This document shows positions 34,930 to 45,720 of a stretch of DNA of 64,000 nt, piece after piece. A model generated the notes under the pieces. It was not told the origin of the DNA and searched no databases. It worked only from the letters and a program-made list of their open reading frames with translations. The translations under genes were made by a program, and so were the position numbers. The stretch's first letter is position 1. Every line of letters starts with the position of its first letter. Source of the DNA: Anthonomus grandis grandis (lineage: Eukaryota > Arthropoda > Insecta > Coleoptera > Curculionidae); NCBI RefSeq assembly GCF_022605725.1, contig NC_065549.1, positions 31,635,690 to 31,699,689 on the forward strand, in the 5' to 3' direction.

Positions 34930-35560
34930 CACATCATGTTGGATAAAATCTAAACTTTGAGTATATAGGTCTTTCAAATGTATAAAAAAGTCTATTTTCT
35001 TGAAAGTAATTGCGCATATCTAACTTAATATGTATTCGTTACAATATTATTATAAGGACAATACATTATTTCATTTGAAACTAAAAAATTACATATCATT
35101 AATTTTTTTAAATATTTCAAGAATAATAATACACTCTATACATAGATATTATTTAGAGATAAAGTGATTTCTTATTTTTTTTTCGTTTCCAGGACAATAA
35201 ACTCATGTCTTAGGAAGTATGTAAAATAACACGAACATTTCTTCTAATGGAGTCACGTTACATACATGCACTTTAGGGCAAAATGGATTTTAATTAAAGC
35301 AGCCTAAATTCAGACTTTTTATACACATCTCGTGAGAGTGATGTTTTTTATGTGGTATTTTCATTTAAAAATGTACAAGTCAATATGCATATGTATTTAA
35401 AATGCTTCGTGTTATCAAAATTGGGAGAGTATCTAATTTGTTTTATATTGTCATATTTTGTATAAAGGTATTTAAAACAATATTATTATATACATATAAA
35501 TACAATATTTGAAGAATTTCTAGTCGCGTATATACCTTATCTGGCTTCCATTCATATACA
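34930..35560 (+). repeat. Dispersed repeat of unknown family, copy 1
   Basis: Diverged match to 47610-48260 in the same orientation. Shared blocks include ATAAACTCAT, GTATGTAAAATAAC, GGGCAAAAT, TTAAATTAAAGCA/TTAATTAAAGCAG and ATCTAATTTGTTTTATATT. No coding content. About 100 bp present in the other copy is missing here, exactly where the barcode-like 18-mer sits. Confidence 0.65.
35323..35340. other. Suspected technical insert (barcode-like 18-mer), site 3
   Basis: Same 18-mer as at 26420. Compared with the related repeat at 47610-48260, it replaces roughly 100 bp: homology runs up to CAGACTTTTTAT, breaks at the 18-mer, and resumes downstream. Confidence 0.7.
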
Positions 35561-36434
35561 AAGAACTGCGCATTCTGGCGGGTTAAAACGTTAAGGCAGT
35601 TTGTAATAAAGCGAACGTGAACTCTAGTGGATGTAACTTATTTTTCAATAAGGCTACTTCACCTTTCTTGTTATTCCACATGAAGTTAAAAAGAATATAT
35701 TCTTTATATGATTTAGTTTGGTACTGAAGTTGAACATATGGTTTGTGCATAAAAGACTTAAATATTTAACTTAAATATCTAGTTTATTTGATATAGGCGT
35801 TATCAATAGTTTGCGAACAAGCATTTAAGTTCTCTATGAGACGAAGTTTCCATAATAAGATACCCATTTAATTATTTAAATATGATTGACTTAATAGGAG
35901 TAATAGATTTTTCAATGTAACTATGTAATTATTTATCTAGATCGGCGGTATAATGCAAAAAGACAGCAAACACACATCTCGTGAGAGTGTATTTTCGTGT
36001 GAACAATTATTTGTAGATTTTGTAATTAAGAATATGTCAAAAATTTAAAAATGAATAAAAGGGGAATAAGAACGTATAAAAGAGATTTAAAATGTCTCCT
36101 GAATAAGGCTGGCGATGTTATTTCTAATATTTATCGTTTATTATAATAATTTTATCGTATATTTTTTAGTGGATTTGGGATAGTCGTTTTCTAGATGCTC
36201 CAATTTAATAAATTTTTGCTGCTCTGTTTATTATTAACATTCCCACTATTTTTGGAAACTTACCGGAAAACTAAAGAATGTGTTATAGAAATAGAATGAT
36301 TGATGGTAGTGTGTCACTGGCAGACTTATTTAAGAACTAAGCAATTATAGAGGTATTCAAAAGCGTAATTAGTTCTTCGTGCAAGAGATTGCTTAACATA
36401 AACAAAGGTCGTACTCACTTGCTAAGAAACCCAG
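35561..36434. other. AT-rich spacer, no gene recognised
   Basis: No recognisable coding segment. Contains one barcode-like 18-mer at 35972. Confidence 0.4.
35972..35989. other. Suspected technical insert (barcode-like 18-mer), site 4
   Basis: Fourth exact copy, same orientation, in AT-rich spacer between CAGCAAAC and TATTTTCG. Confidence 0.65.
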
Positions 36435-36443
36435 AAAAGTCGC
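36435..36443. repeat. Left target-site duplication of foldback element 2
   Basis: AAAAGTCGC, repeated exactly at 42197-42205. Confidence 0.93.
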
Positions 36444-36756
36444 ACGCCATGGAAGTTAGCAACAGAATCAGAAACAAAAATCAAATTTTTACAGTCGCCT
36501 AGATGTTTTGCACGCAATCTATTTTTTTGCATATTTAAGCATTAAATCTAATTTTAAACATCTAAAATAAAATTTTTTTAAAAAATGAAATTTTGATAAT
36601 ACTACATAGCAGAAAAACGATAATTACATATAGAGAAAAAGAGTGTAGATTTGATTTTTTCTTCGGCATAAAAGCTAAATGTTTGTAAAATAATAAATAA
36701 CTTAAAAAAATCACAGTAATTGTTAAAATTTTCGTTACACCTTCAAACTTGGTGTA

Positions 36757-37745
36757 TAGTTTTCTTGAACAACGAACAATCCAAGTAGCCGTCGATGGAT
36801 ACCTCTCCGACAAATTTAACATTAACGCTGGAGTCCCTCAAGGATGCATTCTATCCCCCACCCTTTTCTTGGTATATATCAATGATTTGCTAGGAACCAC
36901 TGTCAATCCAATCTACAGCTTTGCGGGCGATAGCACACTTATTTCCACATTTAAGTCCGCCAAACCAACGACAGCCGCAAGTTCTCAGAATCTTAGGCAG
37001 CAACAAGTAGCTTCAACCAACAACGATATTAGAGCAATCTTAGAGTGGGGCGATAACAATTTGGTCAATTTTAACGCTAAAAAAATGCAGGCTGCGGTAT
37101 TTACGATGAAGACTAACCTTGGTGGCCCGGAGCTGGTTATGGCAGGGAAAACATTGCCAATGAAATCATCTTTACATCTTCTAGGAGTCGAGGTCACCAA
37201 CAGTGTTGCATGACCACGTTGCCGAGGTCGCCAGGGCAGCTTCCAAAAAACTCGGAATGCTTTTCAAAACGAAAAAACTGTATACACCAGAACAGCTGCT
37301 GACTCTTTATAAGGCTCAAATACGCCCTTCCCTCGAGTATTGCTCGCATGTCTGGAGCTCTGCACCCAAGCATAGTTTAAACCTGCTGGATTCTATACAG
37401 AAGAGAGCTATTCGTCTTATCGACAAACCAGAACTGACAAAGAGTCTGGATGGTCTGGAGCACAGGAGAAAGGTGGCTGATCTCTGATCTCTAAGAAAGG
37501 CAGGCCTGATTCCACCCAGGGCTATTCCGGCAAGAAGGACGCGTCTAGCAGTTGCGGCTCATCCATATCGAGTCCACCTGCCTACCCCAAGGACGTCGCT
37601 GTATCGGGACTCATTCATCTGAAGAACATCTTCTTTGTGGAACGGGCTTCCACCTCACATATTTCCCGACGCATACAACCTACAGCGTTTCAAGATAAAT
37701 GCCCACAAATATCTTCGCGCAAGCACCACTCCAAGAGTGACATAG
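36757..37745 (+). pseudogene. LINE reverse transcriptase, C-terminal half
   Basis: Starts within the palm: NAGVPQGCILSPTLFLVYIN, then SFAGDSTLIS, where the catalytic FADD is changed to FAGD. Next comes the thumb (WNNLVNFNAKK-like: EWGDNNLVNFNAKKMQAAVF), LLGVEVTN and a frameshift near 37205. The C-terminal domain follows with LYKAQIRPSLEYCSHVW, LLDSIQKRAIRLI, RRKVADL, a further frame change, SLYRDSFI, SLWNGLPPHIFPDAYNLQRF and INAHKYLRAS. These are hallmarks of Jockey/RTE-like insect LINE ORF2 ends. It cannot be active: N-terminal domains are missing, a catalytic Asp is lost, and frameshifts are present. Confidence 0.85.
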
Positions 37746-37785
37746 GACTTTCCTCTTGTGCTTGTGTTTACCATAAAAAAAAAAT
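36757..37785 (+). mobile_element. 5'-truncated LINE nested in the left foldback arm
   Basis: Interrupts the arm immediately after GGTGTATA, and the satellite resumes at about 37784. The 3' end is a poly(A) run (CCATAAAAAAAAAATAAG) near 37771. 5' truncation plus a poly(A) tail is the signature of target-primed LINE insertion, younger than the foldback element. Confidence 0.85.
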
Positions 37786-38137
37786 AAGTAAAAGATTCGA
37801 AATCAAATATACCATATATCTCAAAGACACACGTTTTTTCAGGGGATGAAGGGGTATAAGCCACCCCCAAATAACTTTAAAAATCGTAGTAGTTAGAAAT
37901 AATTTTGTTACACCTTCAAACTTGGCATATAAATGAAAGATAATAAAATACATGATATACCTCAGAGACACACGTTTTTTCAGGGGATGAAGGGGTGTAA
38001 GCCATCCCCAAATAGTTTAAAAAATCGTAGTAATTAGTAATAGTTTTGTTACACCTTCAAACTTGGTGTATAAGTGAAAGATAATAAAATACATAATATA
38101 TCTCAGAGACACACGTTTTTTCAGGGGATGAAGGGTT
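37784..38137 (+). repeat. 141-bp satellite monomers, left arm of foldback 2
   Basis: About 2.5 monomers with the same ACACGTTTTTTCAGGGGATG core, more diverged from each other than in element 1. The array stops within GATGAAGGG at about 38137, where unique central sequence begins. Confidence 0.88.
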
Positions 38138-38283
38138 GTAATGTATAGTGTACAGAATATTTCAAATAAATTTTCTTTATTAGTTAGTACTGAAATACAA
38201 CGATTCATAAATAATACAGATATAACACAACAGGCCGAAATAATGTGTTATTGTTTTTAAAGGTTACCGAATAAATAAAAAAA

Positions 38284-39660
38284 ATGGACCATACGAATCA
38301 AAAATAATTGAATATGCAATATGCAACCACGAAAATTGTAAATATTTTAAATTTATTTATGAAGTACGGGAGAAATGTATTCTAGTGAAAATTTTCCAAA
38401 AGGAGGCTAAAGCTGAAAATCACATAGGAGAGTATGCGTACCACTTAAAAGGATATAAACGTAATATCACAAAAGAGAAACTGAAAGATAATTTACCAAG
38501 TAGTTTTCCTAGCCATGAAATTGCAAATATTGATCTTGATCTATTTTATGAAGGCAACTGGAAAGAATTACGATCATTAGCCGTTTATCAAAAGATAAGA
38601 TCTGAGGCATTATACGAGAAAGATCTTCACTCAGATCCTGATTTGGATATTTGGCTACGAGCTATGCAACAAATATATCCATTTCCCGACTGGTAAAACT
38701 TTAGTTTATCTCTATTCAAAAGAAGAATTGCAAAATTTAGTAAAAAGGGGAGAAAAAGATACATGGATATTTTGATGCTACAGGTTCTGTAATTAGACCC
38801 ACTATTTATGACAAGGGAAGTAGAGTCCTTTATTATGCATTGACACTCAATATAAACGAGACCATAACACCTATTGCAGAAATAATAACCTCAAAACATG
38901 ACTCAGCGACGTTAGCTTCTTTCCTCTTACATTTTAAACATTTTGTTAGAGTAAATTGCAATAAAACAAGGCCAATTTTTGATGTAATAGTTACAGATTG
39001 GAGTTTTGCGTTGATGACATCTATTTGCCAGGGTCTTAATGATGTAACATTATACACATACCTGCGACTGTGTTACAAGTTTTTGACAAATCCCGAATAC
39101 TCACATTTTTGTAACCTAATAAAATTAAAGTTATGCTGCTCACATTTTATAAAAAATGATTTGTACAAAACTTTCACCATTCAAACGAGAAACCAAAGTA
39201 AGAGATGGTATAATAAGCGCCATAGTAACTCTGATATTATGTTCTACGTTTGAAGATATGCTATTTTATTTCAATCATGTCACTATTCTTTTGTTAACCC
39301 CAGAGGATAATATGGATGTTAAGAATGCTAAGGCAGTCCTATTAAATCCAACTAGTACTCTACAAGAATTATTGAGGCTTTGCGAAAGTGTAAATACTGA
39401 TAAGGATGACGAAGTTCATATAGATGAAAATTTGATTAGAGGAGAATATTCCACTTCCCCATTTTTTCCCGTTTTTGTAAGAATCTATGATAAAGTTCTT
39501 CAAAAAATTGAATTCAAAAAAATGTCTGAACCAGAAAGTGAAATAAAGTATGTAAAAAATCCATTGACGTCAAAAGAATTTTATAATTAGTTATTAAAGC
39601 GGATAATGCCATTTGCTCCATTATGGTCAGATATCTTAAAATGCGGTAGGTTTAGCAATT
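38284..39660 (+). pseudogene. Mutator-like (foldback/NOF-type) transposase, decayed
   Basis: The N-terminal part reads IIEYAICNHENCKYFKFIYE, then KEAKAENHIGEYAYHLKGYK, a C-x4-C...H-x5-H zinc-binding DNA-binding domain of the kind that starts MULE-type transposases. After helical sequence (EIANIDLDLFYEGNWKELRS, LWLRAMQQIYPFP-like end) comes the RNase-H-like core: DTWIFDATGSVIRP (first catalytic Asp), VLYYALTLN, PIAEIITSKHDSATLASFLL and PIFDVIVTDWSFALMTSICQ (second Asp). The third acid is not placed with confidence. Frameshifts lie near 38690, 38772 and 39180, with further decay after 39590. Assignment to Mutator-like rests on these motifs plus the 9-bp duplication and long TIRs. I name no specific homolog. 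Confidence 0.68.
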
Positions 39661-39814
39661 GTTGAGTCTTGGTTTAAAACTGTAAAATATAAGATTTTAA
39701 ACGGAAAGAGAAATTTAAAACTAGGTCCCGTTTTGTAACCAAAATTTAAACTCGTATAAGATCTAATCTAAAAGTTATAAAACTATCGATAGGGACAAAA
39801 CCATTTAATCCTAA

Positions 39815-40540
39815 TAAAGAGTTGAAAAATAAAAGAAAAAAACTTGAAATAAATAATCCAGCAGCTGAAGAAGCTTGGAAAAAACAAAATGCCAACGTAT
39901 TAAAGGCAAAAGATTCTCAAACTGCCCTAATTGTTAAAAATCTTGAAGAAGAAGTTAAAGAGAATTTTAAACCAATAAATATGGAAGAACCACCAGGTCT
40001 AGAAGAAAATCGTGTAAATAAAAAACTATTACTTGAGTTAGGGACCGAAAAAAAAGTAAATGATATACAAAAGCAAGCAGCAAAATTTGCACTTGAAAAT
40101 GGTCTTCTATTTAATAGTGATTACTATATGTCGTGCTCAGAAATTTGCTCATTTAAAGTTGGACGTTATTCTTATATGGGATAAACTATTACCCTCACTA
40201 GTTCAGATTTTAGAACATTAGAGTCAACATTACTAAATTGCAGTATCGAAAGTTCAATCGTGTACCAGTTGATGGCTAACGGATTACGTTATTGATTGTG
40301 CGGCGTCTAGTATTTTGAAAGAAATGGATAACATTTATTACGTTGACACCATTTCATTGTCGTTAATACTAAATGATGATCTACAGAGTTTTGCTCATTA
40401 TTCTAATTTTCAACCTCTTATAAAATCTTTGGACGGAATTAAGTTAATGTTAATGCCCTATAATGTTTTAGTAATCATTGGATAAATATAATTTTGGACC
40501 TTTCAGAAAACAAAATATTTATATTGAATCCGTGGTACAA
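39815..40540 (+). pseudogene. Linker and Ulp1/C48-like protease segment of the foldback protein
   Basis: 39822-40184 encodes a lysine/glutamate-rich linker (ELKNKRKKLEINNPAAEEAW and on). From about 40272 the plus strand reads WLTDYVIDCAASSILKEMDN, similar to the W-L.D..I. start of Ulp1-type cysteine proteases. After a frame change near 40475 it reads NHWINIILDLSENKIFILNP, the HW...D motif that carries the catalytic His and Asp. The catalytic Cys (usual QD..-CG motif) is not found in what follows, so the domain may be incomplete or the match coincidental. Some Mutator-like elements are known to carry Ulp1-like domains, which supports the reading. Confidence 0.5.
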
Positions 40541-41137
40541 TGCCTTCCGAAGAAGAAATATTTAAAAAAATTAAAAAATTCTTTATTACCAGAGATCAAA
40601 AAAATAAAATTGAAAAATTAAACAATGTCTCATATAAACTACTACCCCCAACAAACAGACTGGCACAACTATGGAAATTACCTAATTTATTATATATATT
40701 ATTATTATCAATAAATTCCAATATTCAGTCCTGTTTCTTAAATAAAAATATTTTCAATCCCAAAACTTTTCGAATTACTATTCAAAATTTACGTTTAATT
40801 GCATCACAAAAAAAGTTTCACGTATGTCTAATCTGTGGCCAAAAAACCACAGATTTCTTCATCGAATGTCATATCTGCAAACGTTGGGTTCACTATAAAC
40901 AATGTTCCAATATTGGGGAAGACCAAACATCACTGGAGAAGGCAGCAAATAAAAATTATTTACATATTTGTTCTTTATGTCAAATTAAAAAAATCCATTT
41001 AAAAGTACGGATAATGACAAAGAATTTAAATTAGGTGATACTGAATTTGAGTTTTTAGTTAAACATTATAGAAATGTGTTAACAAACATCTATAAATCAT
41101 CAAAAAAAGTCTTATATATAATGAAACAAAAAACGTA
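40540..41137 (+). pseudogene. PHD-finger segment of the foldback protein
   Basis: The open stretch 40540-41034 ends with CLICGQKTTDFFIECHICKR, WVHYKQC and, 27 residues later, HICSLC. This is a complete C4HC3 arrangement (C-x2-C, C-x2-C, H-x4-C, C-x2-C) with the W two residues before the His typical of PHD fingers, which read histone tails. It is probably the C-terminal part of the transposon protein and might guide integration or chromatin binding; that role is inference. Reading continues in another frame as EFEFLVKHYRNVLTNIYKSS before stops. Confidence 0.68.
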
Positions 41138-41440
41138 ATGACTCATTTAAAATGGGATTATTTTGTTCCTTCCTAGATATTGAAACAGCGACAAAAGTTG
41201 CTAAATGCATTATAAAGTATATAGGGGTAACAGATAAAATGTTTGTATGTTGTACTTTTGGGAAGATTTTTACAAAAAGTCATTAACAAATATTATGGAT
41301 TACAAGAAAATGGCCTAGAAAGTATTACTGATAAATATAAAGAACTTAACGAAATAACTGATCATGAATTTGAGTATCTAGTTCTCCATACATTAGATAA
41401 AATATTTATTAATCTATAAAAATCTATATTTAAAAAAATA
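41138..41440 (+). pseudogene. Unrecognised coding remnant at the end of the foldback centre
   Basis: Short open segments such as DIETATKVAKCIIKYIGVTD and ITDHEFEYLVLHTLDKIFIN, the second repeating the tFEfLv-like pattern just upstream. It is probably the distal part of the same protein or a second small gene. No domain recognised. Confidence 0.35.
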
Positions 41441-41514
41441 TGAAATAAACACATTCTATCACATAATTTTTTTTTGATATTACACTAAATATTTAATCTT
41501 TTTATAAAAAAGTC

Positions 41515-41935
41515 AAATTATTAGTAATTACTACAATTTTTAAGATATTTGGGGTTGGCTTACACCCCTTCATCCTCTAAAAAAACGTGTGTCTCTGAGA
41601 TATATCTTGTATTTTATTATCTTTCATTTAGTCTATACAGCGAGTTTAAAAGTGTAACAAAATTATTACTAATTACTACAATTTTTTAAACTATTTGAGG
41701 GTGGCTTACAGCCCTTCATCCCCTGAAAAAGCGTGTGTCTCTGAGATATATCATGTATTTTATTATCTTTTATTTATATACCAATTTTGAAGGTGTAACA
41801 AAATTATTACTAATTACTACAATTTTGAAGTTATTTGGGGATGGCTTTCACCCCTTGATCCCCTCAAAAAACGTGTGTCTCTGAGATATATCATGTATTT
41901 TATTATCTTTTATTTATACACCAAGTTTGAAGGTG
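41515..41935 (-). repeat. 141-bp satellite monomers, right arm of foldback 2 (inverted)
   Basis: Three monomers in inverse orientation to 37784-38137, each with AAAAACGTGTGTCTCTGAGA or a close variant. Confidence 0.88.
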
Positions 41936-42196
41936 TAACAAAATTTTTAACAATTACTGTGATTTTTTTAAGTTATTTATTATTTTACAAATATTTATCT
42001 TTTATGCCGAAAAAAATCAAATCTACACCCTTTTTGTCTATATGTAATTATAGTTTTTCTCTTAACTTTATTTTAGATGTTTAAAATCAGATTTAATCCT
42101 TAAATATGCAAAAAAATAGATTGCGTGCAGAACTTATCTGGGCGACTGTAAAAATTTGATTTTCGTTTCTGCTTCTGTTACCAACTTCCATGACGT

Positions 42197-42205
42197 AAAA
42201 GTCGC
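42197..42205. repeat. Right target-site duplication of foldback element 2
   Basis: AAAAGTCGC, identical to 36435-36443. Confidence 0.93.
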
Positions 42206-44040
42206 CTGCTTTGGTTGTAGCTTAGGAATTTGTATTTTTAAACAATTAAACAATTTTAATTAAACAATTTTCCTGATAGTTGAAATGTATTTTTAGATTT
42301 ATGGTTTAGTTTTGTACCTGATGACAAAATTATACTTACTTATAATCAGAGAATATTCATAATATTCATACTATTTTGAGGTGTGACCTGAGTATACTTA
42401 TCAATTTCTGTCAAAATTTTTCCATATAGTTTAGCAAAATATGCCACAAATAATATAAAGCCAGAGATTATATCAGTCTCTCAACTAGTAAACTCAAAAC
42501 ATTCGTTTTAATAGTTAGTTATATCTAATATCTTGGCACCTTTTTTATCGGAATAAAAATAGTTTTTTTGTTAGAAGTAAAAAAGTAGTAAATTCCTTTA
42601 TTTACAGCAAATTTTAATTTTATTAAAGAGAATTTCTAAAATTATAGGTAAATCTGGCACACAAAAATAAAGTTAGTAAATACCAGATAAAAGTGAGGTT
42701 AGGTTTTTGTTGTGTCATTTTTCTAAAAGCTTTGTGAATACAAATAAATTTAGGAGAAAAAAGGTCATCATGTGAATCCCGTAAGCACACATAAGATACA
42801 GCAAAATAAGTTTGGGTCTTTGACAGTTGTCTAAAAAAACTCTTCCTATTATTTGGGTCTTACAGCTTTAGAATAGGTCATCGAGTTAAATAGAAATAAA
42901 ATACTGCAGTTAAATATTGCACTAGTTGCTCTTCAGAAAATACTACAATAACATCTTTTCTGGAAATACTTAAAACAATCTGCCACAATCAATGGAATTT
43001 AAGAAATTATTTAGCAAGTTAAAGATGAAGATTAGTAGTAAACTTGAAAAGAGGTGCCGAGCCAATGATAAATTTTGCCTCTGACATTCTTGAAAAGCGA
43101 TTGATAGTTCCGAAAGAAAGCAGATAGACCAAAGGTTATATTTAATAACCATATTACTGAAAACACGAGAAGCAGAACCAAGTTTGCACACTAGAATAGG
43201 GCCGTTTTATCTGCCGCAACCACCATGAGCGACTTAAATAAAATGGAGCTATTAGGTGTACCTATGGACAATGAAAATACTACTATTGCTGAAAGTACTA
43301 GTTAGAATATCTTAATAAAAGTGGTTTTACTCGAGTCAGGTAGCTCACACATTTTCATATAAATCGATTTTTGAAAAAAGATGGCATAACAACAAATTGT
43401 GAAACAAGGGTAAGGCTTCTACTATTAAAAAAAATTGAGATTGACAGTAATTTTTTATTCTTATTAAAGCAGAAACGTTTCTGGACTGATCATGTTAAAT
43501 GCTGAGATTCTCATTTCAATAATTAAAATAATTTTTCGTTAATAAATTCTTCAGCAGCAGGCTGATCACTTCAAAGTGGAATCGACCCCAAATAAGAAGG
43601 TAAATAGGAGGTCGAATTAAAAATTCATCAATGCAAGGAAATTAAGAATAAAGCGGAACTTTTTCTGAACAATACACCTTACCCACGATTTTATTCAATA
43701 GTTATTACACACCTTATAATTACTTATTATTGCAGATATATCACATAATAAGGTGGTGTATTTAACTATATAGAAATTATTTGTTAAATAGTTGTACTGT
43801 TAGTTTTGATTTACGATTTGAGTATGTCACGGAAGTTGTGGCAATTAGGTAAAATATTTTTGACAGGTTAGTAATTATTGTTTTTGTATCATCTTCCTAA
43901 CATGGATATACATTTTATCTAATAATTATTCAAAGAGTAACGCATAACTTTAACGAGAGTTATGAAATTTTAAAATGAGTTTTCTTAGAATAACCAGTAG
44001 ATTGAGTGTGGCCTAAATTGACATAAAAATCATGTCGTTT
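42206..44040. other. AT-rich spacer, no gene recognised
   Basis: A short plus-strand reading MSDLNKMELLGVPMDNENTT at 43224 looks protein-like but ends in a stop after 29 codons and matches nothing I know. No repeat ends seen. Confidence 0.35.
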
Positions 44041-44286
44041 TGCACAAAATATATTTATAAGTCAATTTATTTAAAATTAAGCCATTAGTTTTTTGCAAAA
44101 ACACTAGGATCCGTCGAGTTTTATTTCAAGTTGTATATACAGGGTTGATCAAAAATAAATTTTAACTACCAACTTGCGGGTTTTTCACATTGGTGAAGTT
44201 AACAGAACGAGGAAAAAAAAGAAATTCTGTGGTAGAACATGTACTCAAAGAGAAGCTTCTAATTTATTCAATAAAATCCATCTTAT

Positions 44287-44560
44287 CGTCCTTCATATGT
44301 CAAAGGTGCTGATATGTTGAGTGCATGTGCTGTGAGAAATCTTCGGAAATCTGGTCGTCCTGTTCAAAATGAAAATGAACAATTTGACGTTTTGTTTTTT
44401 TTTTTTTACGAAAATCTATGCACTCCTCTATCGCAGATTGGTACTAATTTACACATAGTGAAATCTGAAGTTCACCGAATAGTTAAAAAGCACAAATATC
44501 ACCCATATAAATTTAGAACATTGAAAGGCTAGAAGCTAGATTTAGCATTGCTTGGAATTA
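44287..44560 (+). pseudogene. Mariner-like transposase, HTH region
   Basis: Reads NLRKSGRPVQNENEQFDVLF, then ENLCTPLSQIGTNLHIVKSE and VHRIVKKHKYHPYKFRTLKG. This is the second helix-turn-helix and the kKHk.HPYk signature that precedes the catalytic domain in this family. The DUF4817 start is mostly degraded (ASNLFNKIHLI in another frame). A poly-T run at 44390-44410 disturbs the frame. Confidence 0.75.
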
Positions 44561-45159
44561 TGGGTAGTTAGTTTGCTTATAACATTTTTGATGCAATGAT
44601 GCCAAATGCTTATTTTGACAGGCACAAAACAACACTACTGTTCCTTTTTAACAAAATGTGAGGCATTTTCTTTAATAACATATGATAAGACACTTCTTAA
44701 AAAAACTCAATATTTAAAGTGCAGAGCTTCACAAATGACGAATGTAAACACAAAGCCGTTTGACAAGGTGATATTTCGCAAGATGACATCAGCTTTTGCT
44801 TGCGGTATTGCCATTTCAAATTTTTTAGAAGCGGTTTTAGAAATAAGATTGTTAATACTTTTTCTTTGCTTTAAAGATGTTATTTTTGCGTTTAGCATAA
44901 TGATATGTATTTCACTTTTTCTTCTTAATCCAGAATCTAACATCAATAAGATAAAATTAACAGTACTATATACGTTGATATAAAGCTGAAAATTTCCTCT
45001 TTTGAAAATCTGTGTAAACTTGACAACAGAGAATCAATAAATACGTTTGTAAACAAAACACATTTCTTGCCCCTGTGCACATGTTTAACTGAAACAAAGT
45101 TGTTGTTTTCTAATTCTAGTCTTTCAATATTCTAAGGTTTTGCAAATGTAAAACAATAC
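44561..45159. other. Unidentified insert within the mariner transposase
   Basis: The plus strand is open for 125 codons at 44606-44983 but the composition is that of AT-rich DNA and no domain is visible. The transposase frame resumes near 45165. Its origin is unknown. Confidence 0.4.
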
Positions 45160-45164
45160 TATTT

Positions 45165-45720
45165 TTTCCGGTGAAGCCACGTTCTGTTTTAATAGTCGGT
45201 ATTGGGCAACAGAATATCTGCATTGGATAATGGAGGTAAACACCCTCCAGAATTAAATGTGTCTATTTTTTTTGAATAGAGCTTAACGGGAGAAGTGTAT
45301 CTCGATTTTCTCCAATTTGAATTAGTTCCAGAATTACTAGCTTTATTTTCAAATCCATTGGACCCAGCCTATCCTGACAAAGAACCAATTTCCCAGCAAA
45401 ATGGTCCTCCGCACTATTCTGCCACTGTGCGTAGATTTTTGGATGAAACCTTTCCCAGTCGGTGGATAGGAAGGAGAGGACCCATCGAATGGCCTGCTGG
45501 ATCGCCTGATATAACACCAATGGACTTTTTTTGATGGGATTCTTCAAGTCGAAGGTATTTGTTAATAGACCAAATAATCTAGACGACTTGAAAAAGAGGT
45601 TTCTCAGAGAAGTGCGCGCCGTAACTCGGGAAATTATGGAAAATGTGCAACGAGAGTTGATTGATCGCCTTGGATATTGTCAAGCCATGAATGGCAACCA
45701 TTTTAAACATTTAATTTAAT
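45165..45720 (+). pseudogene. Mariner-like transposase, catalytic region
   Basis: Reads ATFCFNSRYWATEYLHWIME (distal to the first Asp), then GEVYLDFLQFELVPELLALF and QQNGPPHYSATVRRFLDETF, where the second catalytic Asp is replaced by Asn and one residue is lost. SRWIGRRGPIEWPAGSPDIT follows with the third Asp, then a stop at 45535 and, in another frame, GFFKSKVFVNRP, RELIDRLGYCQAMNGNHFKH and LI at the natural end. It would be catalytically dead. Confidence 0.85.

Larger units (their letters stand above)
36444..42196. mobile_element. Foldback element 2: coding member with Mutator-like transposase
   Basis: The ends are ACGCCATGGAAGTTAGCAAC at left and GTTACCAACTTCCATGACGT at right, homologous to those of foldback element 1 and flanked by a perfect 9-bp duplication. 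Inward are the unique end blocks (to about 36757 and from about 41935), a few 141-bp satellite monomers on each side (37784-38137 and 41515-41935, inverted), and a ~3.3-kb centre with coding sequence (38284-41440). A 5'-truncated LINE is nested in the left arm. This is the likely decayed autonomous form, and element 1 is its coding-free derivative. Confidence 0.9.

Noticed and set aside
44606..44983. 125-codon plus-strand open stretch inside the mariner
   Set aside because: Longest anonymous frame in the region, but the opposite strand is equally open and neither matches a family. Left as an unidentified insert.
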